A stretch of 60,330 nt of DNA from Gracilibacillus oryzae (lineage in GTDB: Bacteria > Bacillota > Bacilli > Bacillales > Amphibacillaceae), in assembly GCF_009498735.1 (NCBI RefSeq), contig NZ_ML762446.1, positions 1-60,330 of the forward strand, written 5' to 3'. The position numbers were made by a program, and so were the translations under genes. How positions within the stretch are numbered: the stretch's first letter is position 1; every line of letters begins with the position of its first letter. The notes under the pieces were generated by a model. The model was not told the DNA's origin. It did not search any database and saw nothing but the letters and a program-made list of their open reading frames with translations. Below, piece by piece: positions 12,036-18,884 of this stretch.

Positions 12036-13058
12036 TTAATACCATGTGTTGAATGTTTTGGACAATCTTGTCGATAAAACATTCAATAACGAAATAACTC
12101 TGGAATATTCCATTCGCTTCGGTCCAAGGAGGGCAACTGTGCCCATTTGTTCTCCACCTAAGGTATAGGAGGCTGTAATAAGACTGCAATCCTGCATCTC
12201 ATCTAATTCATTCTCCTGGCCTATCGAGACTTTGATTCCTTTACTTGTGGACCTTAAGATATTTGCCATTTTATCTTCTTTTTCCATAACAGAATAAAGT
12301 GATTGAATTTTCTCAATATCATTAAACTCTGGCTGCAATAATATATTAGTTTTGCCATCCATATATAGTTTTACAGGTTTTTTCTCCAACAATGCTGCCT
12401 TTAAATAGGTGTAGGTTGTTTCAAAATCATTACTGTATTTCTGAAGCAATTGTGCCACTTCTCCATATAACTTCTCCTGCAGCTGTATAATTGGCACCCC
12501 AGCTAAACGTTTATTTAAAATATTTACCAGCTTCTCTAAATCACTTGCTTGCATTGTACTAGGAACAGTGAAATAACGGTGTTCAACATGGCCTGTGTTT
12601 GTTACAAGTATTGCCACTGCGGCTTGATCAGAAAGACTGATAATCTGGATCTGTTTTAAAGTTGTCTTGAATACTTCAGGACCAAGTATGATTGAAGTAT
12701 AATTTGTCATATCAGACAATACCCTTGCTGATTTCTGAACAACTTTTTCAAATTCAATGATCTCTTTCTCAAAAGTCTGTGCAATTACAGACATTTCCTG
12801 ATTCGACAGAAGAAATGGAGACAGTAAATGATCGACATAAAAACGATACCCTCTCTCAGAAGGAACACGGCCTGAAGATGTATGAGTTTTTTCGATAAAG
12901 CCGAGGTCTTCTAAGTCTGCCATTTCATTACGAATTGTCGCAGGGCTAAAACTTATCTGTTCCTTCTTCGCGATTGCCCTTGATCCAATTGGCTGAGCAG
13001 TGTGGATGAATTCATCAATAATAACCTGTAAAACTTGAATTTGCCTATCTGTAAGCAT
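12036..13058 (-). CDS. hrcA: Heat-inducible repressor HrcA
   Basis: HrcA binds CIRCE and represses the class I heat-shock genes; GroEL feeds back on its activity. The 340 residues hold an N-terminal winged helix (MLTDRQIQVLQVIIDEFI, then SFSPATIRNEMADLEDLGF) and the C-terminal dimerisation domain. First gene of hrcA-grpE-dnaK, and autoregulated through the CIRCE 15 bases before its start. Confidence 0.96.
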   Translation of the reverse strand: MLTDRQIQVLQVIIDEFIHTAQPIGSRAIAKKEQISFSPATIRNEMADLEDLGFIEKTHTSSGRVPSERGYRFYVDHLLSPFLLSNQEMSVIAQTFEKEIIEFEKVVQKSARVLSDMTNYTSIILGPEVFKTTLKQIQIISLSDQAAVAILVTNTGHVEHRYFTVPSTMQASDLEKLVNILNKRLAGVPIIQLQEKLYGEVAQLLQKYSNDFETTYTYLKAALLEKKPVKLYMDGKTNILLQPEFNDIEKIQSLYSVMEKEDKMANILRSTSKGIKVSIGQENELDEMQDCSLITASYTLGGEQMGTVALLGPKRMEYSRVISLLNVLSTRLSKTFNTWY

Positions 13059-13073
13059 CGATGATCACCTCTG

Positions 13074-13100
13074 TTAGCACTCCTAAACCTCGAGTGCTAA
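13074..13100. promoter_or_regulatory. CIRCE operator
   Basis: Perfect TTAGCACTC-N9-GAGTGCTAA inverted repeat between the promoter and hrcA. This is the HrcA binding site. Confidence 0.97.
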
Positions 13101-13110
13101 ATCTAATAAT

Positions 13111-13139
13111 AAATTATCAAATCCTTATAAAAATGTCAA
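13111..13139 (-). promoter_or_regulatory. SigA promoter of the hrcA operon
   Basis: Minus-strand TTGACA and TAATTT with a 17-base spacer, just upstream of CIRCE. The -35 box contains the TGA stop codon of hemW, so the promoter overlaps that gene. Confidence 0.85.
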
Positions 13140-14293
13140 TTAAGAAACTTCAACTGGTCTTCTTCTAATAAAAATGACTGGAAAACTTCATTACCAAATG
13201 GTTTTCCTGCTTCTGTCAGACGAATAAATTCATCTGTCAAATCAATCCAGCCTCTTTGCTGAAGTCTTCTTAACTCTTCTTGATAAAGTGTTTCAACGGA
13301 AAGGTGATACTTTTGTTCGAAGTTTTTCAATGACACCCCTTCACTTTTTCTTAAGCCGAGAAAGAGTTCTTCCTCAATCCGTTCTTTCTTGCCGATTTCT
13401 TCAATATGAAGTACAGGTTCACCGGTTTGTAATGCTTTTTCCACATAAGTTGGATGTGGTCTTACATTAATTACCCGTTTTCCCGGTAAATAACCATGAG
13501 ATCCAGCACCAAATCCATAATAAAAATCGTTATTCCAATAAGTGAGATTATGCTTGCTCTCATATCCAGGCTTGGCAAAATTACTTATTTCATATTGAGG
13601 AACGCCATGTTCACGCATTTTATCACGCAAGTATTCGTACATATCTGCTTCCGTTTCTTCTGGCGGCTTTGATAGCTTCCCTTTTTTGTAACGTTGATAA
13701 AAGATTGTTTTCGGCTCAATCTGAAGCGAGTATGCTGAGTAATGCGGTAAATTAAACTGTAACGCTTCTGCCAAACTGCCCTTGAAATCTTCAAATGATT
13801 GATTAGGCAAGCCGTACATCAGATCAATGCTGATATTCGTTAAACCAATTTGTGTAAGATCATTGATATTCTGATAGACGTCTTTCACACGATGAAGTCT
13901 GCCCAGCTTTTCTAACATATCATCATTAAAATCTTGTACACCCATCGATATTCTATTCACACCATGATCAAATAAGATCTTGATTTTTTCTTTCGATAAA
14001 TCACCCGGATTAGCTTCAAAGGTATATTCTTCGGCACTGCCAACATCAAAATAATGATCAATCATTGTGACAAGCTGTAACAATTGCCGTTTATTTAATG
14101 CTGTAGGAGTTCCCCCGCCAACAAAGATTGTTTTCATTTTTTGCTTCGGCAGTTTTATCAGTGTTTTTATTTCATTTTCTAATGCTCGCAAATAATCATC
14201 CGCCATTTTTTCTTCATAGAAAAATTTAGTAAAATCACAATAATGGCAAATTTTTTCACAAAAAGGAATGTGTATATATGCAGATGTTATCAT
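13136..14293 (-). CDS. hemW: HemW, radical SAM heme chaperone-like protein
   Basis: The 385 residues resemble oxygen-independent coproporphyrinogen III oxidase, but the protein begins at the radical SAM core (MITSAYIHIPFCEKICHYC, cysteines 12, 16 and 19), lacks the N-terminal extension of true HemN and has the HemW C-terminal domain. HemW is thought to deliver heme to respiratory enzymes. The ATG has GAAGGAGGAAAG upstream. In relatives it directly follows lepA; here the prophage lies 56 bases upstream of its start. Confidence 0.9.
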   Translation of the reverse strand: MITSAYIHIPFCEKICHYCDFTKFFYEEKMADDYLRALENEIKTLIKLPKQKMKTIFVGGGTPTALNKRQLLQLVTMIDHYFDVGSAEEYTFEANPGDLSKEKIKILFDHGVNRISMGVQDFNDDMLEKLGRLHRVKDVYQNINDLTQIGLTNISIDLMYGLPNQSFEDFKGSLAEALQFNLPHYSAYSLQIEPKTIFYQRYKKGKLSKPPEETEADMYEYLRDKMREHGVPQYEISNFAKPGYESKHNLTYWNNDFYYGFGAGSHGYLPGKRVINVRPHPTYVEKALQTGEPVLHIEEIGKKERIEEELFLGLRKSEGVSLKNFEQKYHLSVETLYQEELRRLQQRGWIDLTDEFIRLTEAGKPFGNEVFQSFLLEEDQLKFLN

Positions 14294-14317
14294 GTCTTTC
14301 CTCCTTCACTGGACGGC

Positions 14318-14347
14318 AAAACCCTTGCCAAATGACAAGGGTTTTTT
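14318..14347. terminator. Original lepA terminator, now on the hemW side
   Basis: Perfect 10-bp stem AAAACCCTTG/CAAGGGTTTT with an 8-base loop and T runs on both sides. It follows the lepA-end remnant in attL, so before integration it ended lepA transcription. Confidence 0.8.
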
Positions 14348-14348
14348 G

Positions 14349-14392
14349 TTTAATCATCATCCATTTTCAGTACTGCCATAAACGCTTCTTGT
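14349..14392. repeat. attL, with a remnant of the lepA 3' end
   Basis: A 44-bp segment repeated directly at 57979-58022 with 41 identities (identical blocks of 16 and 18 bp). On the minus strand it reads [13 protein letters not shown] and a stop, the C-terminus of LepA. It marks the left prophage end. The three differences from the right copy (CTG/TTG, AAA/AAG, CAA/CAG) are all synonymous. Confidence 0.92.
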
Positions 14393-14826
14393 TGGACAGC
14401 TATAATAATACGTATTTTATTATAACTAATTATACTTTTCAATCATACATTTTAAATGGTTTTATGGAAGTTGTATATTTTATTGTATTTTTTTGAATCT
14501 GTCCATATTTAAAAGATTAGGTGGTTAAATGGTGGCATCAAATTAACAGTGATTATAAACCTACCTACTATTATATAGGTAGGTTTCGATTTATTCATCA
14601 ATAGGATCTGAGTCTGTGAAAAATGAAATGAGTATTTAATGTTGTTTTTTAAATAACTAGTGTTTAATTCATATTTTCCCCCTTCGTTAAGGATAATGAT
14701 ATAAGTAAAAATTCACATTGTAAAGATTATCTGTTTTTATTTTTTAGTAAAATTCCCTAGTACGTCTTGATGAACTACAGATAGCTAGTAGCGCTTACCG
14801 ATAGAGTAAAGCGCTGCTATTTTTCA
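14393..14826. other. Gene-free left end of the prophage with strong hairpins
   Basis: No gene seen in about 430 bp. It holds a perfect 11-bp hairpin AAACCTACCTA/TAGGTAGGTTT at 14557-14586 and a terminator-like hairpin TAGTAGCGCTT/AAGCGCTGCTA with a T run at 14786-14825 on the plus strand. The latter has no obvious gene before it and may end a small RNA or mark a deleted gene. Confidence 0.6.
14414..14442 (-). promoter_or_regulatory. Possible promoter facing hemW
   Basis: Minus-strand TTGAAA and TAAAAT with a 17-base spacer inside prophage DNA, pointing at hemW about 120 bases away. The lepA terminator hairpin lies between them, so expression would need readthrough. The region is AT-rich and chance matches are likely. 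Confidence 0.35.
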
Positions 14827-14855
14827 TTGCATAATAAATTAATGAGGTATATAAT
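14827..14855 (+). promoter_or_regulatory. Promoter of the YolD-like operon
   Basis: TTGCAT, a 17-base spacer and perfect TATAAT, about 50 bases before the first gene. A LexA-type box begins two bases after the -10. Confidence 0.8.
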
Positions 14856-14857
14856 AA

Positions 14858-14885
14858 GAACATATGTTTCTAAGAACAAATATTC
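14858..14885. promoter_or_regulatory. LexA-type SOS box, with a weaker second half
   Basis: GAACATATGTTTC at 14858-14870 fits the Bacillus DinR/LexA pattern GAACRNRYGTTY, and GAACAAATATTC at 14874-14885 is a near match. Both sit over the transcription start of an operon containing a YolD-like gene, a family tied to SOS-regulated Y-family polymerases. Confidence 0.7.
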
Positions 14886-14903
14886 TTATAAAGGGGAATA
14901 ATT

Positions 14904-15215
14904 ATGAAATTAAAAGATGTTACAAATCAATGCCAGTTGGAAGTTAGTATCCTTAAACATGGATTACCTAACAGTGAGGTTAAGATCTACGAAAGAGGAC
15001 CAGTTCGGTTTGTTTATACATATGGTCATGATAGTTTCATGTTAAGTATTTCATCGTTACTTGGGAAAGTTTTAAAATCCGATTGGATGTTTGGCTTAAA
15101 AGAGATTCTAAATATGGATTTACTAGATGTTATGATTAATGTTACACCAAGAAATATAGTAATTATTAAGGAAAGACCACATTCCATTCCTCGTGTTGCA
15201 AATTGCACTAAATAA
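14904..15215 (+). CDS. Unknown protein, first gene of the SOS-box operon
   Basis: A 103-residue protein without recognised motifs; pI looks basic and there is no membrane segment. AAGGGGAATAATT precedes the ATG. It leads a plus-strand operon with the YolD-like gene (12 bases downstream) and a third gene, opposite in direction to the phage late genes. Such cargo beside an att site is typical of lysogenic-conversion genes. The SOS-type control suggests a role after DNA damage. Confidence 0.7.
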   Translation: MKLKDVTNQCQLEVSILKHGLPNSEVKIYERGPVRFVYTYGHDSFMLSISSLLGKVLKSDWMFGLKEILNMDLLDVMINVTPRNIVIIKERPHSIPRVANCTK

Positions 15216-15227
15216 GAGGTGATTTAT

Positions 15228-15551
15228 ATGATGAATGATCGTGGTTCAATTAAGTGGGCGTCTCTTATGTTGCCTGAACATGTCGAAGCTCTTGATGATC
15301 TATTTCATAAAGAAAATGAAGAAAAACCTTTTTTATCTGCAGATCAGCTGGAGGATATGCAAAGGAATGTTGAAATAGCTATGCAATATAATAAACATAT
15401 AGATGTTTTGTACTATACCAAGTATCATTTTAACAGTGTTGAGGGAACCATCTTGAGAATCACTCCTGATCGATTGGAAATAAAAAATGATGATGGTGCT
15501 GACTTTATCCCGGTCAAAGATGTTATAAGTTTAACTTTACTGGAGGATTAA
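15228..15551 (+). CDS. YolD-like family protein
   Basis: A 107-residue protein with the family layout: DRGSIKWASLMLPEHVEAL at the N-terminus, then a small beta domain (TGTILRI-type strand, here EGTILRITPDRLEI, and FIPVKDVISLTLLED at the end). YolD proteins are encoded beside UmuC/UvrX-type translesion polymerases in Bacillus and its phages; here no polymerase gene is nearby. I chose the ATG at 15228, six bases after GAGGTG. The upstream SOS box supports a DNA-damage role. Confidence 0.8.
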   Translation: MMNDRGSIKWASLMLPEHVEALDDLFHKENEEKPFLSADQLEDMQRNVEIAMQYNKHIDVLYYTKYHFNSVEGTILRITPDRLEIKNDDGADFIPVKDVISLTLLED

Positions 15552-15554
15552 GAA

Positions 15555-15920
15555 ATGAGGTATTTAGATCAGCAGGATTGGGAGATTGCTTCAAGATATT
15601 TGTTTGTTGATATGACGTTAAGAACGATTGAGCGTGATTTAAATGTGTTGAAACAAGCATCACCATTTAAAATAACTGAGCCGTATATCGCTTTATTAAA
15701 TAAATTGAAAAAGGTCGGCACTGCTGAGCGCAAGAAACTAAAGAATACAATGCATCAAAAAAAGATCACCGTAACACTTAATGAAAAGCAAGATTCATTC
15801 ACCTCTTATCTCTTTGCAACCAAAGGAAAACAAGAAGAGAGGAATTATTTTAATCCTGCTATTCGTAAGAAAGTGGAAAATATACTTAATGAGTGGATGA
15901 ATCAAGGGGAAGAAATGTGA
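15555..15920 (+). CDS. Phage/SOS-linked protein of unknown function
   Basis: A 121-residue basic protein starting MRYLDQQDWEIASRYLFVDM; the C-terminus reads RNYFNPAIRKKVENILNEWM. I recall similar short proteins next to YolD genes in Firmicute phages and chromosomes, but no function. GGAGG lies eight bases before the ATG, and it is three bases past the YolD stop, so the operon is tightly coupled. Confidence 0.75.
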   Translation: MRYLDQQDWEIASRYLFVDMTLRTIERDLNVLKQASPFKITEPYIALLNKLKKVGTAERKKLKNTMHQKKITVTLNEKQDSFTSYLFATKGKQEERNYFNPAIRKKVENILNEWMNQGEEM

Positions 15921-15933
15921 ATTAACTGCCGAA

Positions 15934-15968
15934 ATAAACAAAACCCATCACCTTCTCAGATGATGGGT
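15934..15968 (-). terminator. Terminator facing leftward transcription
   Basis: Stem ACCCATCA/TGATGGGT with the U-rich side on the minus strand. It would shield the SOS operon from leftward phage transcripts, and in plus reading it is a hairpin after the operon end. Confidence 0.6.
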
Positions 15969-16037
15969 GTGGAGCACTATGCAGACAGTTGGCTCTGCTC
16001 TAATTATTATTTCCATTAAAAATGATTTTATTTATGT

Positions 16038-16063
16038 GGATCACAATTTTGTGGTCCTTTTTT
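16038..16063 (+). terminator. Plus-strand terminator
   Basis: Stem GGATCACAA/TTGTGGTCC with a two-base gap and a following run of six T. It ends the rightward SOS-box operon. Confidence 0.75.
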
Positions 16064-16096
16064 GTTGGAAAATATTAAATTAATTACCATAAACTA

Positions 16097-16125
16097 TTGA
16101 CTTTATATACTATCGATAGTATAAT
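16097..16125 (+). promoter_or_regulatory. Strong promoter of the mini-cassette
   Basis: TTGACT, a 17-base spacer and perfect TATAAT, 27 bases before the first small gene. The spacer is mostly palindrome. Confidence 0.85.
16106..16123. promoter_or_regulatory. Palindromic operator inside the promoter
   Basis: Perfect 18-bp palindrome TATACTATCGATAGTATA running from the spacer into the -10 box. Its sequence differs from the phage CI/Cro sites (CACTTAwwGTGTA), so another regulator probably binds it. Confidence 0.7.
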
Positions 16126-16151
16126 AAAAGTATAGAAAGGAGGTGAACAAA

Positions 16152-16289
16152 GTGGAATACTTAGCTATAACAATAGCCGCACTTACCAGTCTTGTAACAC
16201 TTCGAAAACTCTGGCACGATGGATCGAAGGCGAAACAAGAAGCTGAAAAGTTACGGCTAGAAATAAGAAAGTTGAGAAGGGGTGGTTAA
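16152..16289 (+). CDS. Tiny membrane protein, mini-cassette gene 1
   Basis: A 45-residue protein: MEYLAITIAALTSLVTL is a probable membrane helix, followed by a basic amphipathic tail rich in Lys, Arg and Glu. AGAAAGGAGGTGAACAAA before the GTG is a near-perfect ribosome site, and the promoter is strong, so a high output is expected. No homologue known to me. It could be a holin-like or exclusion peptide; this is speculative. Confidence 0.7.
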   Translation: MEYLAITIAALTSLVTLRKLWHDGSKAKQEAEKLRLEIRKLRRGG

Positions 16290-16323
16290 TCCCCCTCTCA
16301 ACACTAAGTATACCACAGAATGT

Positions 16324-16467
16324 ATGGAAATTATAATGAGCATACTTGTAGTATTGTTGGTTGTTTTAGTTGCTGTTTATATAAGAAAAATTTACTGGAC
16401 GAAAAAAGTTAATAAACTTAAGAAAGAACGTGATAGTTATGGAAAAAAAGACACAAACAGAAGCTAA
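16324..16467 (+). CDS. Tiny membrane protein, mini-cassette gene 2
   Basis: A 47-residue protein from the ATG at 16324 (a GTG at 16282 would add 14 residues). MSILVVLLVVLVAVYI is a clear membrane helix followed by a Lys-rich tail, the same layout as gene 1. The ribosome site is weak, so translation probably depends on gene 1. Function unknown. Confidence 0.55.
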   Translation: MEIIMSILVVLLVVLVAVYIRKIYWTKKVNKLKKERDSYGKKDTNRS

Positions 16468-16612
16468 TAAAAAGTGGCAAGAGAAGAACAGAGAAAGAGC
16501 AAGATACTTGCGTAATAGGTCTACAGCTAGATCATTTGTGAAAAAGCAAGCCACACAGGAAGATATAGAGGAATTAAGACAGTTGCTGAAAGAAAGGGAA
16601 GAAAGTTTATAA
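16439..16612 (+). CDS. Small charged protein, mini-cassette gene 3
   Basis: A 57-residue soluble protein from the ATG at 16439, with a basic first half (KKWQEKNRERARYLRNRS) and an acidic helix at the end (TQEDIEELRQLLKEREESL). It overlaps gene 2 by 29 bases in another frame. The basic-helix look recalls small DNA-binding or anti-activity proteins of phages, but I cannot name a family. Confidence 0.6.
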   Translation: MEKKTQTEANKKWQEKNRERARYLRNRSTARSFVKKQATQEDIEELRQLLKEREESL

Positions 16613-16614
16613 TA

Positions 16615-16642
16615 GGGACACTATGGCTGGTGTCCCTTTGTT
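16615..16642 (+). terminator. Terminator of the mini-cassette
   Basis: Stem GGGACAC/GTGTCCC, an 8-base loop and a following T-rich stretch, three bases after the last stop codon. Confidence 0.8.
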
Positions 16643-16651
16643 ACAAAAATC

Positions 16652-16722
16652 GAAAACAGCCTTCAAATAGAACCGCACAATTAGGTGAAAAGGAGAAGCT
16701 CAGAAGGGTAAAGGCTGTTTTC
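16652..16722 (-). repeat. Structured hairpin element, copy 1
   Basis: Perfect 12-bp stem GAAAACAGCCTT/AAGGCTGTTTTC around a 47-base loop that shares CAATTAGGT, AGGAGAAG and AGAAG with the copy at 17065-17127. In minus-strand reading it follows the 70-aa gene and ends in a U-rich tract, so it can end transcription, but the loop is far larger than a terminator needs. Confidence 0.75.
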
Positions 16723-16771
16723 TTTAATATGATCCATACATTATACTCGATTAATCGTTTTCTTGGGTAAG

Positions 16772-16984
16772 CTAAAGCCTATATAAATGCCTATTTTTTA
16801 TGTGTGACCAATTATGTATAATAAAAATTTTCATTTCAATAAGCTTGTCAGGTATATTGGTTACTTCTTTTTCATAGAAAGAACCGGTTCGATCATTAAG
16901 CTTATCATAGACATTAATAATAAGTTGATTCATGGTGGGATCAAATGTGGTTTCTAAATCAAATCTTTCTGTTGATATGTTCAT
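16772..16984 (-). CDS. Small phage protein, faintly FlaG-like
   Basis: A 70-residue protein; MNQLIINVYDKLNDRTG followed by a conserved-looking NIPDKLIEM recalls the beta-hairpin of FlaG-family proteins, but the match is weak and I do not claim the function. GGGAGGAATCTAA precedes the ATG. It stands between the two hairpin elements, downstream of the amidase, as the last leftward gene of the late region. Confidence 0.65.
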   Translation of the reverse strand: MNISTERFDLETTFDPTMNQLIINVYDKLNDRTGSFYEKEVTNIPDKLIEMKIFIIHNWSHIKNRHLYRL

Positions 16985-17064
16985 TTAGATTCCTCCCTCA
17001 ACTACTTATTAATAGTATATTCGACCTAACTTTCCATATATCCTTTATTAATTGATAAAAAACA

Positions 17065-17127
17065 AAAACAACCTTTACTTAAACAGCTCAATTAGGTAGG
17101 AGAAGTTAAGAAGGTAAAGGTTGTTTT
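17065..17127 (-). repeat. Structured hairpin element, copy 2
   Basis: Perfect 14-bp stem AAAACAACCTTTAC/GTAAAGGTTGTTTT and a 35-base loop with the same CAATTAGGT and AGGAGAAG blocks as copy 1. The stem bases that differ between copies change in pairs (G-C to A-T). Directly downstream of the amidase gene on the minus strand and followed there by a long U run. Confidence 0.75.
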
Positions 17128-17202
17128 CTTAAAGTTATGGCGAACCCATATTTAGTATATATAGAAGGATCATTTTTGTGTAAGTTAAATACTAAAAAGT
17201 AT

Positions 17203-18060
17203 CTATTTACTTGATTCAGTTACTTGCTTTTCTAATTCCGCGACTCGCTTCTTGAGTGGATCCACTTCATACTCGCGAATTTTATCAGCAAAACGGTCTA
17301 ACACTTCAGCAGCTTGTTCCCTGGTTAATGGCATTTTAGGATTTGAACCATCAAAATAACCCTGCATTACTTGTTGTTTCCATACGTCTGCAGCCCACTC
17401 TGAAGGTTGATCAGATACAGATGGTTTATCCAGCTTCTGTTCTAATAACCTTTTCATTTCATGCTTTAATTCATCTATTTCCTTTTGTAATTTCTTTTCA
17501 GCGCTCACGCTTAACCCCTCCTCTTTATTCCAATCTTTATAATACTTATCTACATCATTAATAAATTGATCCCAGGTGACACCATTTGGCTCTAACCAAC
17601 TGTGTGGATCATTTCTGCGTTGTGGATCCAAGGCTCTGTGAGAGATAATTTCTTTTCTTGGGTTTAAACCATATTTCCGGCATAGGTAAGCATGGTACCA
17701 AACGTATCGATCATAAGCCTGTTTAAAATCGCCTGTCCGACATAACTCTGTACCAATGGCACAATCATTTGCATCATCACCATACAACTGGTTATCAATA
17801 GGTTTAGCATACTGAACATGCCAAGCTTTTTCCCATAAAGGAATAATCTCTAATATTTTGCCATCATCAATAAAGGTGTGTGCTGAAGCTGATATTTGAA
17901 TACCTTGGAAGTATCTACAATGCGCATCAGCATCTGCAGTATTATTGGCTGTTTCATGTGCAACTAGAAATTTCACTTTATTTATCGGCAATCCGCTTCT
18001 AGCTTTGCTATTGGTAACGTAATTTCTTTCGATTGTATATTTATTCTTTATCAGAGTCAT
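17203..18060 (-). CDS. Endolysin: N-acetylmuramoyl-L-alanine amidase
   Basis: A 285-residue lysis enzyme that cuts the MurNAc-L-Ala bond of peptidoglycan. The Amidase_2/PGRP fold fills residues 20-165, with the zinc ligands suggested by FLVAHETANN, SAHTFIDDG and ISHRALDPQRR. A Lys/Glu coiled linker follows, then an SLH-like wall-binding segment (WAADVWKQQVMQGYFDG and LTREQAAEVLDRFADK, about 220-262). It overlaps the holin stop by one base (TAATG). There is no signal peptide, so release needs the holin. Confidence 0.9.
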   Translation of the reverse strand: MTLIKNKYTIERNYVTNSKARSGLPINKVKFLVAHETANNTADADAHCRYFQGIQISASAHTFIDDGKILEIIPLWEKAWHVQYAKPIDNQLYGDDANDCAIGTELCRTGDFKQAYDRYVWYHAYLCRKYGLNPRKEIISHRALDPQRRNDPHSWLEPNGVTWDQFINDVDKYYKDWNKEEGLSVSAEKKLQKEIDELKHEMKRLLEQKLDKPSVSDQPSEWAADVWKQQVMQGYFDGSNPKMPLTREQAAEVLDRFADKIREYEVDPLKKRVAELEKQVTESSK

Positions 18061-18332
18061 TACTGACCACCTTCTTTTGTTGATCCTATCCTCTTATTAA
18101 ATGTAAGTTCAAATAATCCAGTTGCAGCTAATCCAGCAAAACCACCTGCCCATAACCTCAAAACTAGATCAAGATCAGTAAATGGTTCAGCTGCTGCACC
18201 GATTAATAAACCTACAACAAGACTAACCAATGGAACAATGTTTTTTGGGAAGTCTACAGAGCGTTTAACACCCTCCATTAAAGCTGTGACAATTGGTAAA
18301 ATAACAGTTGCAAAAATCATTACTTCTTCCAT
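18060..18332 (-). CDS. Phage holin
   Basis: A 90-residue protein with two to three hydrophobic segments (about 6-18, 31-50 and 60-75) and a charged C-terminus, just before the amidase; the sequence style (MEGVKRSVDFPKNIVPLVSLV) resembles the A118-type holin family. It forms the membrane hole that releases the endolysin. AAAGGAGGAATTTAATT lies upstream of the ATG. Confidence 0.85.
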   Translation of the reverse strand: MEEVMIFATVILPIVTALMEGVKRSVDFPKNIVPLVSLVVGLLIGAAAEPFTDLDLVLRLWAGGFAGLAATGLFELTFNKRIGSTKEGGQ

Positions 18333-18352
18333 AATTAAATTCCTCCTTTAGA

Positions 18353-18380
18353 TAAAAATCAGCCCTTTTCTGGACTGATT
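18353..18380 (-). terminator. Hairpin over the stop codon before the holin
   Basis: Stem AATCAGTCC/GGGCTGATT and a U run in minus reading, overlapping the last codons of the 108-aa gene and ending about 20 bases before the holin. Possibly a partial terminator that tunes lysis. Confidence 0.55.
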
Positions 18381-18685
18381 GAATCTAATCTTTTATGTGC
18401 TTGCTTGGTACTTTCCTCTACCCTTGTGACACGCTCATTCATTGCACCAATTTGACGTTCATTCGCACGTAAATCTATACGAATATTCTCGACTCCTGTA
18501 TTTATATTATCTAGCTTAGTTTCGATTACTGCTTCCCTAGTTGCATCATTCTTTAAATTTTCTTGGTGCTGAGTTTGCTGTGCTTGCTTTTTTAATTGAT
18601 AACCCAACACAGCGATAATAACCGATGCAACGGATAATAATATTCCTAGTTCGACCGTCATCATATACCCCCCGGTTTTTGACAT
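18359..18685 (-). CDS. XhlA-like membrane-anchored coiled-coil protein
   Basis: A 108-residue protein with one N-terminal membrane helix (about 11-29, VELGILLSVASVIIAVLGY) followed by a long coiled coil with conserved-looking heptads (LDNINTGVENIRIDL, MNERVTRVEES). It resembles XhlA-type haemolysin/holin partners but has the helix at the opposite end. The start is uncertain: the second of two ATGs at 18659-18664 has GGGGGG upstream and would remove eight residues. Part of the lysis module. Confidence 0.7.
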   Translation of the reverse strand: MSKTGGYMMTVELGILLSVASVIIAVLGYQLKKQAQQTQHQENLKNDATREAVIETKLDNINTGVENIRIDLRANERQIGAMNERVTRVEESTKQAHKRLDSISPEKG

Positions 18686-18711
18686 AAAAAATACACCTAA
18701 TTAGTTAGGTG
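18685..18711 (-). terminator. Hairpin at the tail-lysis boundary
   Basis: Stem CACCTAA/TTAGGTG with a 4-base loop and a run of six U on the minus strand. It overlaps the stop codon of the 46-aa gene. Confidence 0.6.
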
Positions 18712-18841
18712 CTTCTTCTGTGATTAATTCTTCTTGTCCTAATTCTGTTAAAACTTCAGCAACTTGTGGCTGGATTAAACTTGGTACATCAGAATAAGTT
18801 TTATAGCCACGTACAATTAATGTAGCATAAATTACGTCCAT
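18701..18841 (-). CDS. CD1375/XkdX-type small phage protein
   Basis: A 46-residue protein starting MDVIYATLIVRGYKTYSDVP. The chosen ATG has GAAGGGGGG upstream; an earlier ATG would overlap the preceding gene. The pattern 'YAxLI-x2-K/G-x2-T-x2-DVP' is typical of tiny proteins coded after tail fibres in Bacillus phages. It is a paralogue of the next gene upstream. Function unknown. Confidence 0.75.
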   Translation of the reverse strand: MDVIYATLIVRGYKTYSDVPSLIQPQVAEVLTELGQEELITEEAPN

Positions 18842-18884
18842 GTCTCGCACCCCCCTTCCAAGTAAAAAAGCGTAATAAATTCGC

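Noticed and set aside
14349-14392. tRNA gene as integration target
   Set aside because: Neither att copy folds as a tRNA end; both encode the LepA C-terminus.
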